Shown: positions 24,152 to 33,344 of the stretch, piece after piece
Numbering within the stretch: the first letter of the stretch is position 1
Layout: every line of letters starts with the position of its first letter
Assembly: GCA_012840965.1 (NCBI GenBank)
Contig: DUVQ01000169.1
Span: forward strand, 1 to 41,331
Length of the DNA: 41,331 bases
From: Oligoflexales bacterium
Lineage (GTDB): Bacteria > Myxococcota_A > UBA9042 > DTJE01
Direction of reading: 5' to 3'
Notes under the pieces: model-generated
Databases searched by the model: none
The model's input: only the letters and a program-made list of their open reading frames with translations
Told to the model about the DNA's origin: nothing
Program-made: the position numbers and the translations under genes

Positions 24152-25699
24152 GTGTGGTGGGATTTGCCACCTAGCGACCCAGCTAAGATTCAAGACCCAG
24201 GATCCTATCGTATGGGTTTATGGCGGTTAGCTATAATTTTTGGAACAGTGGCCATATCGGCCGGTTTAACATATGTAATTCCTGGACTTGAAGACTGGCG
24301 CCCATGGGTCCCAGGCGAAAAGATACCTTTGGCCAGCATCGTGAGTTTTAAACCCTCGGTGGGGCAAAGTAGTACTGCGGATAGTGCCCCAATCGATACC
24401 CTTGAAAGGGCCCAAGAGCTAGCCGCCCAGACGTTGGGAGAGGGCTTGGCTGCAAACCTTGGGCAAGAGGCCATAGGGGTCGAGGAGGCTGATACTGGTG
24501 ATGAGAAGGTTGTCGTCAATCTGGAAATAGATGAAAGCGAGCTTGAAGGGCTTGTTTTGGAACTGGAAGACCCTTCTGGTGTAGCTATGGATTCCTTTTA
24601 CAAGGCCCTTGCTGAGACTGCATCTGAAGAGTCGACAAGAATCACTAGGATTGCTCATTGGGGTGATTCGACGATTGCTGCCGATGACGTTACTTCGACC
24701 TTAAGGCGGCGTTTTCAAAAGCGATTTGGCGATTCTGGCCATGGTTTCCAACTAATTGGTAAGGGCACCATGCCTTACCGCCACAAAGACGTGGTTTCTG
24801 TGCAGACAGGCTCTTGGAACGAGCACTCGGTCATCAGAAAAGGCATCGCCAACGGGCGTTACGGTTTTGGCGGAGTCGTTCACAAAAGCCGTGGTGGCGG
24901 CCAGGCAAAATATCAAACGGTCAGTAAAGGACCCATTGGTAAGAACGTCGGCAGTTTTGAGCTGTTCTACCAGCGTCATCCCGGCGGCGGTAAGTTCCAG
25001 ATGATAGTCGACGGCGGGGCTCCGGTGGTTATCGATTCGAAGAGCGAAATTTTGGAAGACGCATGGGAGCTTATTACTGTTGAAGATGGGCCACATACCC
25101 TGGAACTGCGTACTTTGAGTGGCGGCGAGTCCATCATGTACGGCATCGCCATGGAGCGGCCGCAGGCTGGTGTTGTCTATGATTCTCTTGGGATAGTCGG
25201 GGCCAGAGCCTCAAGGATGCTGAACTTTGATGAAGGGCACTTGGCCGGGCAGATAGCGCACAGGTCTCCGGACCTGCTGGTAATTGCCTTTGGTGGTAAT
25301 GAGGCGTCGGACAAAGGCATGAATTTCGAGCGATACCGCAATGTTTTAACGCAGGTGATTACCCGCGTGCGTGCTGGTAATCCGAACGCGTCTTGCATGG
25401 TGATGGCTCCGTTGGACCAGGGTGAAAAGGACAGCCGTGGCAGGATTCGAACCATGCCCAACGTGCCGCAAATTGTGGCGGCCCAGCGTGAGATTGCCGC
25501 TGCCCAAGGTTGTGCATTCTTTGACACCTTCCAGGCCATGGGTGGAGAAGGAGCCATGGGGCGCTGGTATAACGCCAAGCCTCGCCTTGGTTGGGGAGAC
25601 TATCGCCACGCTACCCCAGCTGGTTATGAGGTCGTCGGAAACATGCTCTACAAGGCGATGCTAAAGGGCTTTTCTGATTATTTGAAACGGTCGAACTGA
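24152..25699 (+). CDS. SGNH/GDSL-type hydrolase or acetyltransferase, membrane anchored
   Basis: This 515-residue protein starts at GTG 24152, five nt after a perfect AGGAGG; the frame extends upstream to 24041 but only inside the MBOAT gene. A membrane helix near residues 20-45 acts as signal anchor. About 120 acidic, low-complexity residues follow. The SGNH core has block I HWGDST with nucleophile S173, block III FGGNEAS, and block V with D483 and H486 (GDYRHATP). A beta-rich carbohydrate-binding-like insert lies between blocks I and III. By analogy with AlgJ/AlgX it probably acts in the periplasm on the polysaccharide served by the neighbouring MBOAT protein, either adding or removing acetyl groups. 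Confidence 0.85.
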   Translation: MWWDLPPSDPAKIQDPGSYRMGLWRLAIIFGTVAISAGLTYVIPGLEDWRPWVPGEKIPLASIVSFKPSVGQSSTADSAPIDTLERAQELAAQTLGEGLAANLGQEAIGVEEADTGDEKVVVNLEIDESELEGLVLELEDPSGVAMDSFYKALAETASEESTRITRIAHWGDSTIAADDVTSTLRRRFQKRFGDSGHGFQLIGKGTMPYRHKDVVSVQTGSWNEHSVIRKGIANGRYGFGGVVHKSRGGGQAKYQTVSKGPIGKNVGSFELFYQRHPGGGKFQMIVDGGAPVVIDSKSEILEDAWELITVEDGPHTLELRTLSGGESIMYGIAMERPQAGVVYDSLGIVGARASRMLNFDEGHLAGQIAHRSPDLLVIAFGGNEASDKGMNFERYRNVLTQVITRVRAGNPNASCMVMAPLDQGEKDSRGRIRTMPNVPQIVAAQREIAAAQGCAFFDTFQAMGGEGAMGRWYNAKPRLGWGDYRHATPAGYEVVGNMLYKAMLKGFSDYLKRSN

Positions 25700-25769
25700 G
25701 TTTCCAGAATTTTCAGCTACAATCCTGGATATCAATTAGCTTTTGATTTAACTGTTGATTTTGGCAACG

Positions 25770-27068
25770 CTACTTCTTCTTTGCCGGGCTTTTCGCCTTA
25801 GGTGGCAGCAGCAGGTTTAAAATCACCTCGCCCATTCGCTGATACCCGACTCTTGTAAAATGGATGTGATCTTTCAAGGCCACCGGAGGGTCTGCATTAA
25901 CCCACGATGGCATGGACATATCCCCACCCATAAAGGCGACGGTGTCAAAAAAGGCGCACCCAAACTCCACGGATATCTTACGCTGGACCTCGACAACCTG
26001 AGCCGTTCTGGGCCGTGATTGCCAGGTCCCATCCTCTTCGTTAAGCAGCGGCCTGTCCGACGGCCCAATCAGCAGGCACGACGCCTCGGGGGCAATTTCC
26101 CGAATGCGAGCCATCACCTTGCGCAAGGCCTCTTCGTACTCTTCAATCGGCTGGTCATCATCTCCAGCCTCGTTGGTTCCATAAGCCAGCGAAATGAAAT
26201 CAGGCTTGCGCCTAGCCAAGTGCTCGCGGTAAAGGGAGTCCTCCCAATCAAGGTGGTAAGCCGCCCTTGATCCTGGAATTCCAAGGCTATCGACTATGAC
26301 TCCAGGCTTTTTACGTTCCAAAACGACGCCAAAGAGCCTGACCTCACTATCGCCCTTAGGTCGAATCTCCATTGAATGGGGGCCGTCTCGCAGTAAAAAC
26401 TCGTGATAACCGCCGCGCTTTTGTGGCGCCTCGGTCGAGATTTCGCGCCATGGTCCCTTATCAATGCGCACTTGTAGGGTTCCACCACCTGGTTGTTCCA
26501 GGGTCCAAAGCTCGAACTTATCGACTTTCCTGCCAATAGAACCCTTCTTTTGGGTGCCAATAATTGAATAGTCTTCGGGGTTTGACGACGCGACACTTGA
26601 ACCGGCCAGTCCATACCAACCATCAGGCACTGCATCGGCCTTATCGATCCTGTCAGTACGCCACGTATTAGTTGAATTCATGTAAATGTCGTCATGGCCG
26701 TAATAGCGCCAAGGTCTTGCTGCCACAATAAACCCATGGCCGGCGTCTCCATAACGCTTTTGCAACCCACGTCGGATAACCCCAGTATAGTGGTCAGACG
26801 AGGTATGCGATGCCCCATAAAATACCAACCGCGCCTGGCCCTTCGATTTTTTCACCCTCTCAAGCGCCTTATGCAGCTGGTCCAGAGCCTGCCCAGACGG
26901 GTCATACAAAGGAATAGCAAGCCCCATCTTCTCGGCCATCTTCTTAGCCCGCAATTGCTTATCCACCGGCTTAGCGCAAGTGGCAGTTGCAACCAAACTT
27001 GCAATGGCGATGGATGTAATCAACGGAACAGTAAAAAGGATTTGGAATTTGGTTGTAAAAGTTTTCAT
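25770..27068 (-). CDS. secreted SGNH-type protein, paralogue of the neighbour
   Basis: About 432 residues with a signal peptide ending near CAKP. It resembles the product of 24152-25699 along the core: LQKRYGDAGHGF against FQKRFGDSGHGF, then YGTNEAG and KDHIHFTRVGY with the Asp/His of block V. Block I reads YGASHTS, so the usual GDS is GAS with S87 still present. I chose ATG 27068, which begins a good signal peptide; ATG 27077 or the frame opening at 27155 would add residues crossing a G-rich repeat. It converges on the paralogue with a 70-nt gap and is probably a periplasmic acyl-transferase or esterase for the same polymer. The exact reaction is uncertain. Confidence 0.8.
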   Translation of the reverse strand: MKTFTTKFQILFTVPLITSIAIASLVATATCAKPVDKQLRAKKMAEKMGLAIPLYDPSGQALDQLHKALERVKKSKGQARLVFYGASHTSSDHYTGVIRRGLQKRYGDAGHGFIVAARPWRYYGHDDIYMNSTNTWRTDRIDKADAVPDGWYGLAGSSVASSNPEDYSIIGTQKKGSIGRKVDKFELWTLEQPGGGTLQVRIDKGPWREISTEAPQKRGGYHEFLLRDGPHSMEIRPKGDSEVRLFGVVLERKKPGVIVDSLGIPGSRAAYHLDWEDSLYREHLARRKPDFISLAYGTNEAGDDDQPIEEYEEALRKVMARIREIAPEASCLLIGPSDRPLLNEEDGTWQSRPRTAQVVEVQRKISVEFGCAFFDTVAFMGGDMSMPSWVNADPPVALKDHIHFTRVGYQRMGEVILNLLLPPKAKSPAKKK

Positions 27069-27200
27069 GGAAAGCATAGTCGCGGATTTGGAGCAAACAG
27101 TCAACGTCGGATGTTTGGGTACAGGGTCGGGGTCGTGTTTGGCGTGGTGGCTCATGGACCAATGCTGCTAGTCGGCTGCGGTCAGCTTTTCGCGACCGAG

Positions 27201-27252
27201 ACGGTCCCAGCGTTCGCGGTGGCTATCTAGGCATCCGCCTAGCAAGGACCGT
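27201..27252. other. candidate structured element, three-way-junction fold
   Basis: ACGGTCC (27201-27207) pairs perfectly with GGACCGT (27246-27252). Inside, CAGCG-TTCG-CGGTG forms an imperfect 5-bp hairpin with one G-G mismatch and CTAGGC-ATCC-GCCTAG a perfect 6-bp hairpin. At 52 nt it is too short for a tRNA. It lies between the divergent SGNH and flavodoxin-like genes; either strand could be the transcribed one. Confidence 0.4.
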
Positions 27253-27347
27253 ACCCTAGTTCCGCTTTGTTTCAGCTTTAATCTCGAATTGTGGTATTTT
27301 ACTGCCGGTTTGGTGCTTGGTGCCGACTTTGTTGTTGTGAGGTGGTT

Positions 27348-27908
27348 TTGGGGGGCGTTGTTGACGAGCCGCTGACGCTGGTTAACGCTATTGTGTTGGT
27401 CCATGACGACCCACGGGCGTTGGCTTTGATGGACTTGGCCATTGAAGGCTGTGTTGAGGCCGGTGGTCAGGTCAACTGCATCCCTGTCAAGATTGCTGGG
27501 CGGCGTGGGACTAGGCTTGGTACCTTGGATGAAAAGGCCATTGGGGAACTGAAGACCGCCTTGCTGGGTGCCAGTGGTCTGTTGATTGCCCTTTCAGCCG
27601 CAGAGCCCGAGTATGGGGATTTGGTTGAAGAGGCCATCGCTAGCTTGGATGATGATTGGCCGTTGTCTCGGAATATTGTCGGCATCTTGGGTGTTAGTCG
27701 TAAGCAGTCCGAGGACTTGTCGTTGATTGACCACGTCTGGGATTGCTTGGTACAGGCGGGTGCCTTGGTCATCCCTGGCGCTGTGGTCGTTGATGCCCAG
27801 GCAAAGTCCTTTGATGCCAATGGGTTGCCCAAGGTTGCAAGACACCGTGCCTCGGCGCGAGATGTTGGCGCCAGCGTGGCTAGGTTGGTCAAGCGCATGG
27901 GCCTTTAA
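27348..27908 (+). CDS. flavodoxin-fold protein, NADPH-dependent FMN reductase-like
   Basis: About 186 residues if started at TTG 27348, which has GAGG five nt upstream; the frame is open from GTG 27291 and the true start is uncertain. The pattern of alternating hydrophobic strands and helices, with ALSAAEPEYGDLVEEAIASL and NIVGILGVS, resembles FMN reductase/flavodoxin-like folds, where the PEY loop contacts the flavin. The substrate is not evident. It is followed 24 nt later by lolA. Confidence 0.6.
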   Translation: MGGVVDEPLTLVNAIVLVHDDPRALALMDLAIEGCVEAGGQVNCIPVKIAGRRGTRLGTLDEKAIGELKTALLGASGLLIALSAAEPEYGDLVEEAIASLDDDWPLSRNIVGILGVSRKQSEDLSLIDHVWDCLVQAGALVIPGAVVVDAQAKSFDANGLPKVARHRASARDVGASVARLVKRMGL

Positions 27909-27931
27909 GCCTATTTTGTGGAATCAGACCT

Positions 27932-28621
27932 ATGAAAAGATTAGACTTCATTCCCATGAAAGCTGGAAACCTGATAAAAATCTTCGTCCCGCTCGTTACA
28001 GTAACAATCCTGGCCCTGCCTAGCCTCGCCCACTGTGAAGACGGCGGGACTGCATTGATCCAGGCGGTCCAGACCTACTATGACGGCGTGACCGACTACA
28101 AGGCCAAGTTCCAACAGGTGGTAAAACGGCGCAGCCCCAAAAGGACATTTACCAGGTCTGGAACTGTCTATTTCAAGAAGCCAGGTATGATGCGCTGGGA
28201 CTATAAAAAGCCAGATGCCGTTCATTATGTCAGTGATGGTACGGTGTTGTGGGCCTATGACGTGACCGAGGGCGTCGCGTACAAGATGTCCGTTGAAGGG
28301 TCTGAACTCTTTTATTCAATTGGGTTTTTGACTGGAACAGCCGCTTTGGTTGACGTTTTTAAAATCGAGGTTGGAACCGCCAATGACGAGGGGTTGGTCC
28401 CGCTGAAAATGTCACCAAAAGATGACAACGACACCAGCTATCGTTTCGTCACGCTCTTTGTGGACCCGGCCACTGGCCAAGTGCATCAAACTGAGGTCGA
28501 AGACCCAGTAGGAAACATTTCCCACCTTTGGTTTGAAAAGCCCTCTTTGAAACGCCTGCCTGAATCTGGTTTTAACTTCAAAGTGCCTAAAGGTGTAAAG
28601 GTCGAGGATATTGACAAGTAA
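27932..28621 (+). CDS. lolA: outer-membrane lipoprotein carrier protein LolA
   Basis: This 229-residue protein carries lipoproteins across the periplasm from LolCDE to the outer membrane. An N-terminal signal peptide ends near SLAHCE. The mature part shows the LolA pattern: YYDGVTDYKAKFQQ, then FTRSGTVYFKKPGMMRWDYKKP, the most conserved segment of the family. Two Met codons, at 27932 and 27956, are possible starts; no strong ribosome site decides. The stop overlaps the rimO start (TAATG). It fits the many lipoproteins encoded in this window. Confidence 0.9.
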   Translation: MKRLDFIPMKAGNLIKIFVPLVTVTILALPSLAHCEDGGTALIQAVQTYYDGVTDYKAKFQQVVKRRSPKRTFTRSGTVYFKKPGMMRWDYKKPDAVHYVSDGTVLWAYDVTEGVAYKMSVEGSELFYSIGFLTGTAALVDVFKIEVGTANDEGLVPLKMSPKDDNDTSYRFVTLFVDPATGQVHQTEVEDPVGNISHLWFEKPSLKRLPESGFNFKVPKGVKVEDIDK

Positions 28622-29979
28622 TGGCCGACCGTTCATCTCCCAAAAAAACTCGCTTTGCTGGCAAGGTCTGGGCCGTTACTTTGGGCTGCCCTAAAAATCG
28701 GGTGGATACCGAGGTAATGCTTGGAGATCTCTTGTCAAATGGTTATGCCTGGACCTACGAGCCTGAAGATGCCGATGTCGTGCTGGTGAACACCTGCGGG
28801 TTTTTGCAGTCGGCGCGCCAAGAATCCCTTGAGGTGCTAGGCGATATCGCCGCTTTGATTTCGCCACACGCCAAGCTAGTTGCAGCAGGTTGCATGGTCC
28901 AAAGCTTCAAGCAACAGATCCAGGACGCCGTTCCAAGGGTTGATGTCTTTGTTGGGGTAAACGAGCTGCTGACGTTGCGTCAGATCCTTGAAGAAACGCC
29001 ATCAAATCAGCTGGTTGCCAGTCGTCCAACAGCGGCCAATCCTCGCTTGGTTACATCCCTGCCCCCAAGCGCTTATCTGAAGGTTTCAGATGGGTGTAAC
29101 CGCCGTTGTTCCTTTTGCATAATCCCCCACATCAAGGGGCCGCAGTACAGCAGGCCAGTCGACGATGTGCTAAACGAGGCCTCGTCTTTGGCGATGTCCG
29201 GGGTGCGAGAGCTGGTTTTGGTGGCCCAGGACCTGTCGCGTTATGGCGTGGATCTGGCCGAAAAAACGACGCTTTTTCATCTGCTTGACCGCATGGTAAA
29301 GGAACTGCCCAAAATCGACTGGATCAGGTTGATGTACCTGTATCCCCAAGACCTGGACGACCGCGTGCTTGAATTGATGAACCATGAAGGCTCTACGAAG
29401 CTTTTGAAATACTTGGACATACCAGTCCAGCATGCGGATGATAACGTCCTTAAAGCTATGAGGCGTGGAACCAAAGCAGAAGACATGCTGTCGACCATAG
29501 AACGAATCCGCGGCAAAGTGCCTGGTGCCATGCTGCGGACGACTTATCTAGTAGGGCATCCAGGTGAAACAGACCAGGCCTTTGATAACCTGATAGCCTT
29601 TGCCAAGACAGCCAAATTTGACATGGCCGGGGTTTTTGTGTTTTCCCCCGAGCCTGGCTCACACGCGGCAAGTCTGCCTGATCAAGTCCCAGACGATATA
29701 AAAGAGCAAAGACTTCAAAGGCTTGAGGAAGTCTTAAGTGACATTGCTGCCACCAAAAGGGCGGCCCAAATTTCAGAAATCCATCAAGCAGTCGTGGAAG
29801 ACCTTGATTTTTCAAGGCGAACACGGCATCAAGCCGTTGGCAGGTTTTGGTTCCAGGCGCCTGAAATCGATGGTTCAGTTATTTTCAAGGCACGGAACAT
29901 TGAACCCGGTCAGATGCTGGACTTGCGGATTGTAGACATAAAAGATAATGACTTCATTGGTGAAATAGTTTCTCGCTAA
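28621..29979 (+). CDS. rimO: ribosomal protein S12 methylthiotransferase RimO
   Basis: This 452-residue radical SAM enzyme adds a methylthio group to an Asp of ribosomal protein S12. The N-terminal UPF0004 domain starts TLGCPKNRVDTE, a RimO rather than MiaB hallmark, and contains further cluster cysteines (NTCGF, AAGCM). The radical SAM motif is SDGCNRRCSFC at about 157-167. A TRAM domain occupies the last ~70 residues. Its start overlaps the lolA stop by one base, so it is translationally coupled. Confidence 0.96.
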   Translation: MADRSSPKKTRFAGKVWAVTLGCPKNRVDTEVMLGDLLSNGYAWTYEPEDADVVLVNTCGFLQSARQESLEVLGDIAALISPHAKLVAAGCMVQSFKQQIQDAVPRVDVFVGVNELLTLRQILEETPSNQLVASRPTAANPRLVTSLPPSAYLKVSDGCNRRCSFCIIPHIKGPQYSRPVDDVLNEASSLAMSGVRELVLVAQDLSRYGVDLAEKTTLFHLLDRMVKELPKIDWIRLMYLYPQDLDDRVLELMNHEGSTKLLKYLDIPVQHADDNVLKAMRRGTKAEDMLSTIERIRGKVPGAMLRTTYLVGHPGETDQAFDNLIAFAKTAKFDMAGVFVFSPEPGSHAASLPDQVPDDIKEQRLQRLEEVLSDIAATKRAAQISEIHQAVVEDLDFSRRTRHQAVGRFWFQAPEIDGSVIFKARNIEPGQMLDLRIVDIKDNDFIGEIVSR

Positions 29980-30006
29980 AAGCCAATAATTCAAGGAGGT
30001 AACGTA

Positions 30007-30651
30007 GTGCACCCGGTTCTTGACGGAAAGAAAGCTATCATCTTTGACCTAGATGGCACCTTGGTAGATTCGTTCCCAGATATCCAAGCATCAATTAATT
30101 ATGCCCTCAGAAAACGTGGGCTTAGCGAGCTTTCCATTGAGCAGGTAATGGAATATGTTGGCAGTGGTGTGAAAGTGCTGATAAATGGCTGTATTCCAAC
30201 AATGAGTGACGAAGAATTCGAGGCTGCCTTGGCCGACTTTCGTGGATACTATGCCCAGCATCCGGTGGACCTTTCCAGGCCTTATGAAGGCGTGGAACAA
30301 GCACTTGTCGCTTTAAGCGACTTTGCTTTGGGGGTGCTTACTAATAAACCACACGGGCTGGCTTTAGAGGTCTTGAAACAATTGAACATCGACCACTACT
30401 TCAAGGCCATCTTTGGGGCGGATTCGTCGTCCGCTCTGAAACCAGACCCAGCCGCGATGAAGCAGGTCCTTGATGCTTTGGAGGCCGGCGCAGAACAAGC
30501 TGTAATGGTTGGGGATTCTTGGGTCGATGCGGCTGCGGCCAAGGCCGCCGGGATGCAGTTTGTGCTGGTTCGTACTGGAATGTGGAAAACCGTTGAAGTA
30601 AACGACGATATGGTTGTCTTGGACCAGATTAAAAACCTTGTAAACATTTAA
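30007..30651 (+). CDS. gph: phosphoglycolate phosphatase-like HAD hydrolase
   Basis: This 214-residue enzyme of the HAD superfamily probably hydrolyses 2-phosphoglycolate. Motif I is FDLDGTLVDS with nucleophile D14 and D16. Motif II corresponds to GVLTNKP, the catalytic Lys is in ALKPDP, and motif IV is MVGDSWVDA. The helical cap between motifs I and II is of the Gph type. GTG 30007 is seven nt from a full AAGGAGG. Other HAD phosphatases share this layout, so substrate is inferred. Confidence 0.87.
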   Translation: MHPVLDGKKAIIFDLDGTLVDSFPDIQASINYALRKRGLSELSIEQVMEYVGSGVKVLINGCIPTMSDEEFEAALADFRGYYAQHPVDLSRPYEGVEQALVALSDFALGVLTNKPHGLALEVLKQLNIDHYFKAIFGADSSSALKPDPAAMKQVLDALEAGAEQAVMVGDSWVDAAAAKAAGMQFVLVRTGMWKTVEVNDDMVVLDQIKNLVNI

Positions 30652-30653
30652 AA

Positions 30654-31559
30654 ATGAGTGACGGATTGCATAACTGCTACGCAAAGTTAAACCTGTGTCT
30701 GCACGTAGGACCCAGACGCAAAGACGGCTTTCACGAGCTTGGAAGCGTCGTGGTACCAATCCCCTGGGCCGATGAATTGTCCGTAGACGTAAAAAAGGGC
30801 AGCGGCCGCGTTAGCTTGGAATTGGGCAAGTCCCACATTAAGGTGCCAAGCGATGAATCCAACCTTGCGTTTAAGGCCGCCGTCGAATTCCTAAAGCTCG
30901 TTGGCAGCAATTATGACGTCCATATCAAGCTTACAAAGAAAGTCCCAATTGGGGCAGGCTTGGCCGGAGGCTCTGCAGACGGTGGCCATGTCCTCAGGAT
31001 TTTAAACGACCTCACAGGCAAGCCCCTAGACACCGCAAGCCTAATAAAGCTAGCCTCGCAGCTAGGCTCTGACTGCCCCTTTTTCATCGACCCCAAACCT
31101 GTATGGATGTCTGGTAGAGGCGAAAAACTGGTGCCATTGACTGATCTTGGCTGCATCTTGCCACCCCTTTATCTAGTCGTAGCAATTCCAGACATTTCCC
31201 TCTCAACTGCTGAAATATTTCGCCTGTTTGATCAAAGAAGTAACAATCACTCACTATTGACTCAAAGGGGCACTTGTGCTATACATCCCTGCCTTTTGGC
31301 CCGGGGTGATTCGTTCGAAGCCCCAGTCTTTTATAACGACTTGGCTGAAGTGGTATTTGAAATATCTTTGCAATCCCGTGTGCTGCGTGATGCTTTGCTT
31401 GATGCAGGTGCTTATGCCGCAAGCGTCACCGGAGCAGGTTCTGCCGTTTTTGGTGTCTTTGATACTCCCGAACGGGCCGATGCTGCTGCCACTAGGATAG
31501 GAAGTGCGGATCCAGGTGTTATTACCGAGGTGTTTTGGACGGCAGGGTCGTCGTCCTGA
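30654..31559 (+). CDS. ispE: 4-diphosphocytidyl-2-C-methyl-D-erythritol kinase
   Basis: This 301-residue GHMP-family kinase phosphorylates CDP-ME in the MEP isoprenoid pathway. Signatures are the N-terminal YAKLNLCLHV with K11, RKDGFHEL, and the ATP-binding loop PIGAGLAGGSADGG, followed by SQLGSDCPFF with the catalytic Asp. Near the C-terminus SVTGAGSAVFGVF is the third GHMP motif. It begins two nt after gph, probably co-transcribed, and is followed by rplY. Confidence 0.94.
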   Translation: MSDGLHNCYAKLNLCLHVGPRRKDGFHELGSVVVPIPWADELSVDVKKGSGRVSLELGKSHIKVPSDESNLAFKAAVEFLKLVGSNYDVHIKLTKKVPIGAGLAGGSADGGHVLRILNDLTGKPLDTASLIKLASQLGSDCPFFIDPKPVWMSGRGEKLVPLTDLGCILPPLYLVVAIPDISLSTAEIFRLFDQRSNNHSLLTQRGTCAIHPCLLARGDSFEAPVFYNDLAEVVFEISLQSRVLRDALLDAGAYAASVTGAGSAVFGVFDTPERADAAATRIGSADPGVITEVFWTAGSSS

Positions 31560-31573
31560 GGTTGGAGGCTTCG

Positions 31574-32185
31574 ATGGAACATCCGTTGATTTTGGCTAAG
31601 GGCCGTAACATTGTGGGCAAAGGCGTTGCCCGAAAGCTGCGTGCAATGGGCTTCGTTCCCGCCGTGCTGTACGGTGGTGATGGCGAGACTCGCGGGCTGG
31701 TTGTTAATTCCAAGGCTGTTACAGACGTTCTGAAAGGTAAGGGCGGACGAAACAGCGTTGTCCGTTTGTCCATTGATGACGGCAAGGCTTCAGAAGAGAC
31801 GACTGCGATTGTTCGCGAATTCCAGGTTCATCCACTCAAGCGCACTCTGCTTCACTGCGATTTCATGAGGGTGGACGACAACACCGAAATCAAGGTAAGA
31901 GTCCCCGTGCGAATTACAGGCAAGGCTGAAGGCGAGAAGCTTGGAGCTAAGCTGAATCTGGCCGTCCGTCAGGCTAATCTGCTGTGTAAGGCCGGCAGCG
32001 TGCCAGACGAGATTGTCGTTGATGTGACCAACTTCAAGGTTGGCCAAGTCATGACCTTGTCCCAGCTCCCACTGCCTCAGGGTGCCCGCGCTGTGTTCGT
32101 TAAAGACAATGCTGTCGTGACCTTACGAATGCCACGTGCTGAAAAGGGTGCCGCAGGTGAAGAAGCAGAAGATGCCGCTGAATAG
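31574..32185 (+). CDS. rplY: 50S ribosomal protein L25 (general stress protein Ctc form)
   Basis: This 203-residue protein binds 5S rRNA. The N-terminal L25 domain includes GVARKLRAMGFVPAVLYGG and IVREFQVHPLKRTLLHCDFM. A TL5-type C-terminal beta domain follows with DEIVVDVTNFKVGQ. The end is rich in Ala and Glu. ATG 31574 follows TTGGAGGCTTCG; the frame is open 13 codons further upstream inside the ispE end. Confidence 0.95.
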   Translation: MEHPLILAKGRNIVGKGVARKLRAMGFVPAVLYGGDGETRGLVVNSKAVTDVLKGKGGRNSVVRLSIDDGKASEETTAIVREFQVHPLKRTLLHCDFMRVDDNTEIKVRVPVRITGKAEGEKLGAKLNLAVRQANLLCKAGSVPDEIVVDVTNFKVGQVMTLSQLPLPQGARAVFVKDNAVVTLRMPRAEKGAAGEEAEDAAE

Positions 32186-32197
32186 TGGGGTCTTTTG

Positions 32198-32830
32198 ATG
32201 AAACTGGTTTGTGGTCTTGGAAACCCCGGTGCTAAGTACAGCAGAACACGCCACAACGTAGGTTTCATGATCGCTGATGCGCTGGCCGATTTTTTGGGTG
32301 CCAGCTGGAATGAGCGGTTCAATGCCAGAGTCGCCAAGGGCTTGCATGATGGGAGCGAGCTTTTGCTGGTTGAACCTTTGACATTTATGAATTTATCCGG
32401 ACACGCCTTGGTGGCCGCGTCCCAGTTCTTTAAAGTAGCGATAGACGATATTTTGGTTGTTCACGACGACGTCGACCTAGAGTTTGGCCGCATTATGCTG
32501 AAATCAGGTGGCGGAGACGGGGGCCACAAGGGGATCCGCTCCATAATTCAGCAGCTTGGCGCCAGAGATTTCGCCAGGTTGCGGGTTGGGGTAGGGCGCC
32601 CAGTAGGGGCTGGAGACGTTACAGACTACGTGCTATCGCGATTTCATGAATCGGAGCTTGAGCCTCTTGACGACACCATCAAGGAAGCCGTCAAGGGGAT
32701 TTTGGCTTGGGCTGAAGGCGGGTGCCTTACAGCTCAGAACCGGGTAAACCGCAAGGTTCGCCCTGAAGGGGTGCCTTCTTGCCCAGGTGAACGCCGTGAC
32801 CCTGGGCCAAAAGACCGTGAGGAGGTTTAA
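32198..32830 (+). CDS. pth: peptidyl-tRNA hydrolase
   Basis: This 210-residue enzyme recycles tRNA from prematurely released peptidyl-tRNA. The active-site signatures are GLGNPG (N9), RHNVGF with catalytic H19, FMNLSG, VVHDDVDLEFG with the catalytic Asp and GGDGGHKGIRS. The last ~25 residues are a Pro/Arg-rich tail beyond the usual ~190-residue length. The rplY-pth-rpsF order is common in bacteria. Its stop overlaps the rpsF start (TAATG). Confidence 0.96.
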   Translation: MKLVCGLGNPGAKYSRTRHNVGFMIADALADFLGASWNERFNARVAKGLHDGSELLLVEPLTFMNLSGHALVAASQFFKVAIDDILVVHDDVDLEFGRIMLKSGGGDGGHKGIRSIIQQLGARDFARLRVGVGRPVGAGDVTDYVLSRFHESELEPLDDTIKEAVKGILAWAEGGCLTAQNRVNRKVRPEGVPSCPGERRDPGPKDREEV

Positions 32831-33342
32831 TGAGTACGGCTATGAGAAAGTATGAGACGGTGGTAATCACCAAGACCGACGCTGGCCACGAAGCCCTGCG
32901 TAAGCTTTATGAAAGGCTTACTGAGCAGATGGCCAAGGGTGGCGCTCGTCACCTGCGATTCGTGGTGTGGGGTAAACGACGCCTGGCGTACCCAATCGGG
33001 AAATCGCTAAAGGGTCTGTATCTGTACTTTTCCTATCTGGCGGATGGCGATTTTGTTCGCGAATTCCAAAGGACACTGCGTTTGTCAAATATCGTTTTGC
33101 GATACATGACCGTTGTCCTTGAAGAGGGAATTGACCCAGATACCTTTGATTACGAAAAGGAATCTCAGTTCGACAACCTGCCATCTGACAGCGACGATTC
33201 AGATCGCGACCGCCCGACCACTGGATGGGATGCTGAGTACGCAGCTTCCGTCGAGTTCGCCGGCGGAGGTGACGATGATGACGACGAAGATCTGGATGTC
33301 GATTTGGACGACGACTATATTGACGATGGCGAGGAGGATTAA
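32830..33342 (+). CDS. rpsF: 30S ribosomal protein S6 with long acidic tail
   Basis: This 170-residue S6 forms a heterodimer with S18 on 16S rRNA. Residues 1-100 are the conserved core ([40 protein letters not shown]). Residues from about 110 are an Asp/Glu-rich tail ending in [11 protein letters not shown], making the protein 60-70 residues longer than typical S6. GAGGAGG precedes the first ATG, so the start at 32830 is preferred over an inner ATG five codons on. Confidence 0.96.
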   Translation: MSTAMRKYETVVITKTDAGHEALRKLYERLTEQMAKGGARHLRFVVWGKRRLAYPIGKSLKGLYLYFSYLADGDFVREFQRTLRLSNIVLRYMTVVLEEGIDPDTFDYEKESQFDNLPSDSDDSDRDRPTTGWDAEYAASVEFAGGGDDDDDEDLDVDLDDDYIDDGEED

Positions 33343-33344
33343 CC

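Noticed and set aside
27201-27252. tRNA gene
   Set aside because: It is only 52 nt and lacks a T arm and an anticodon arm of the proper form.
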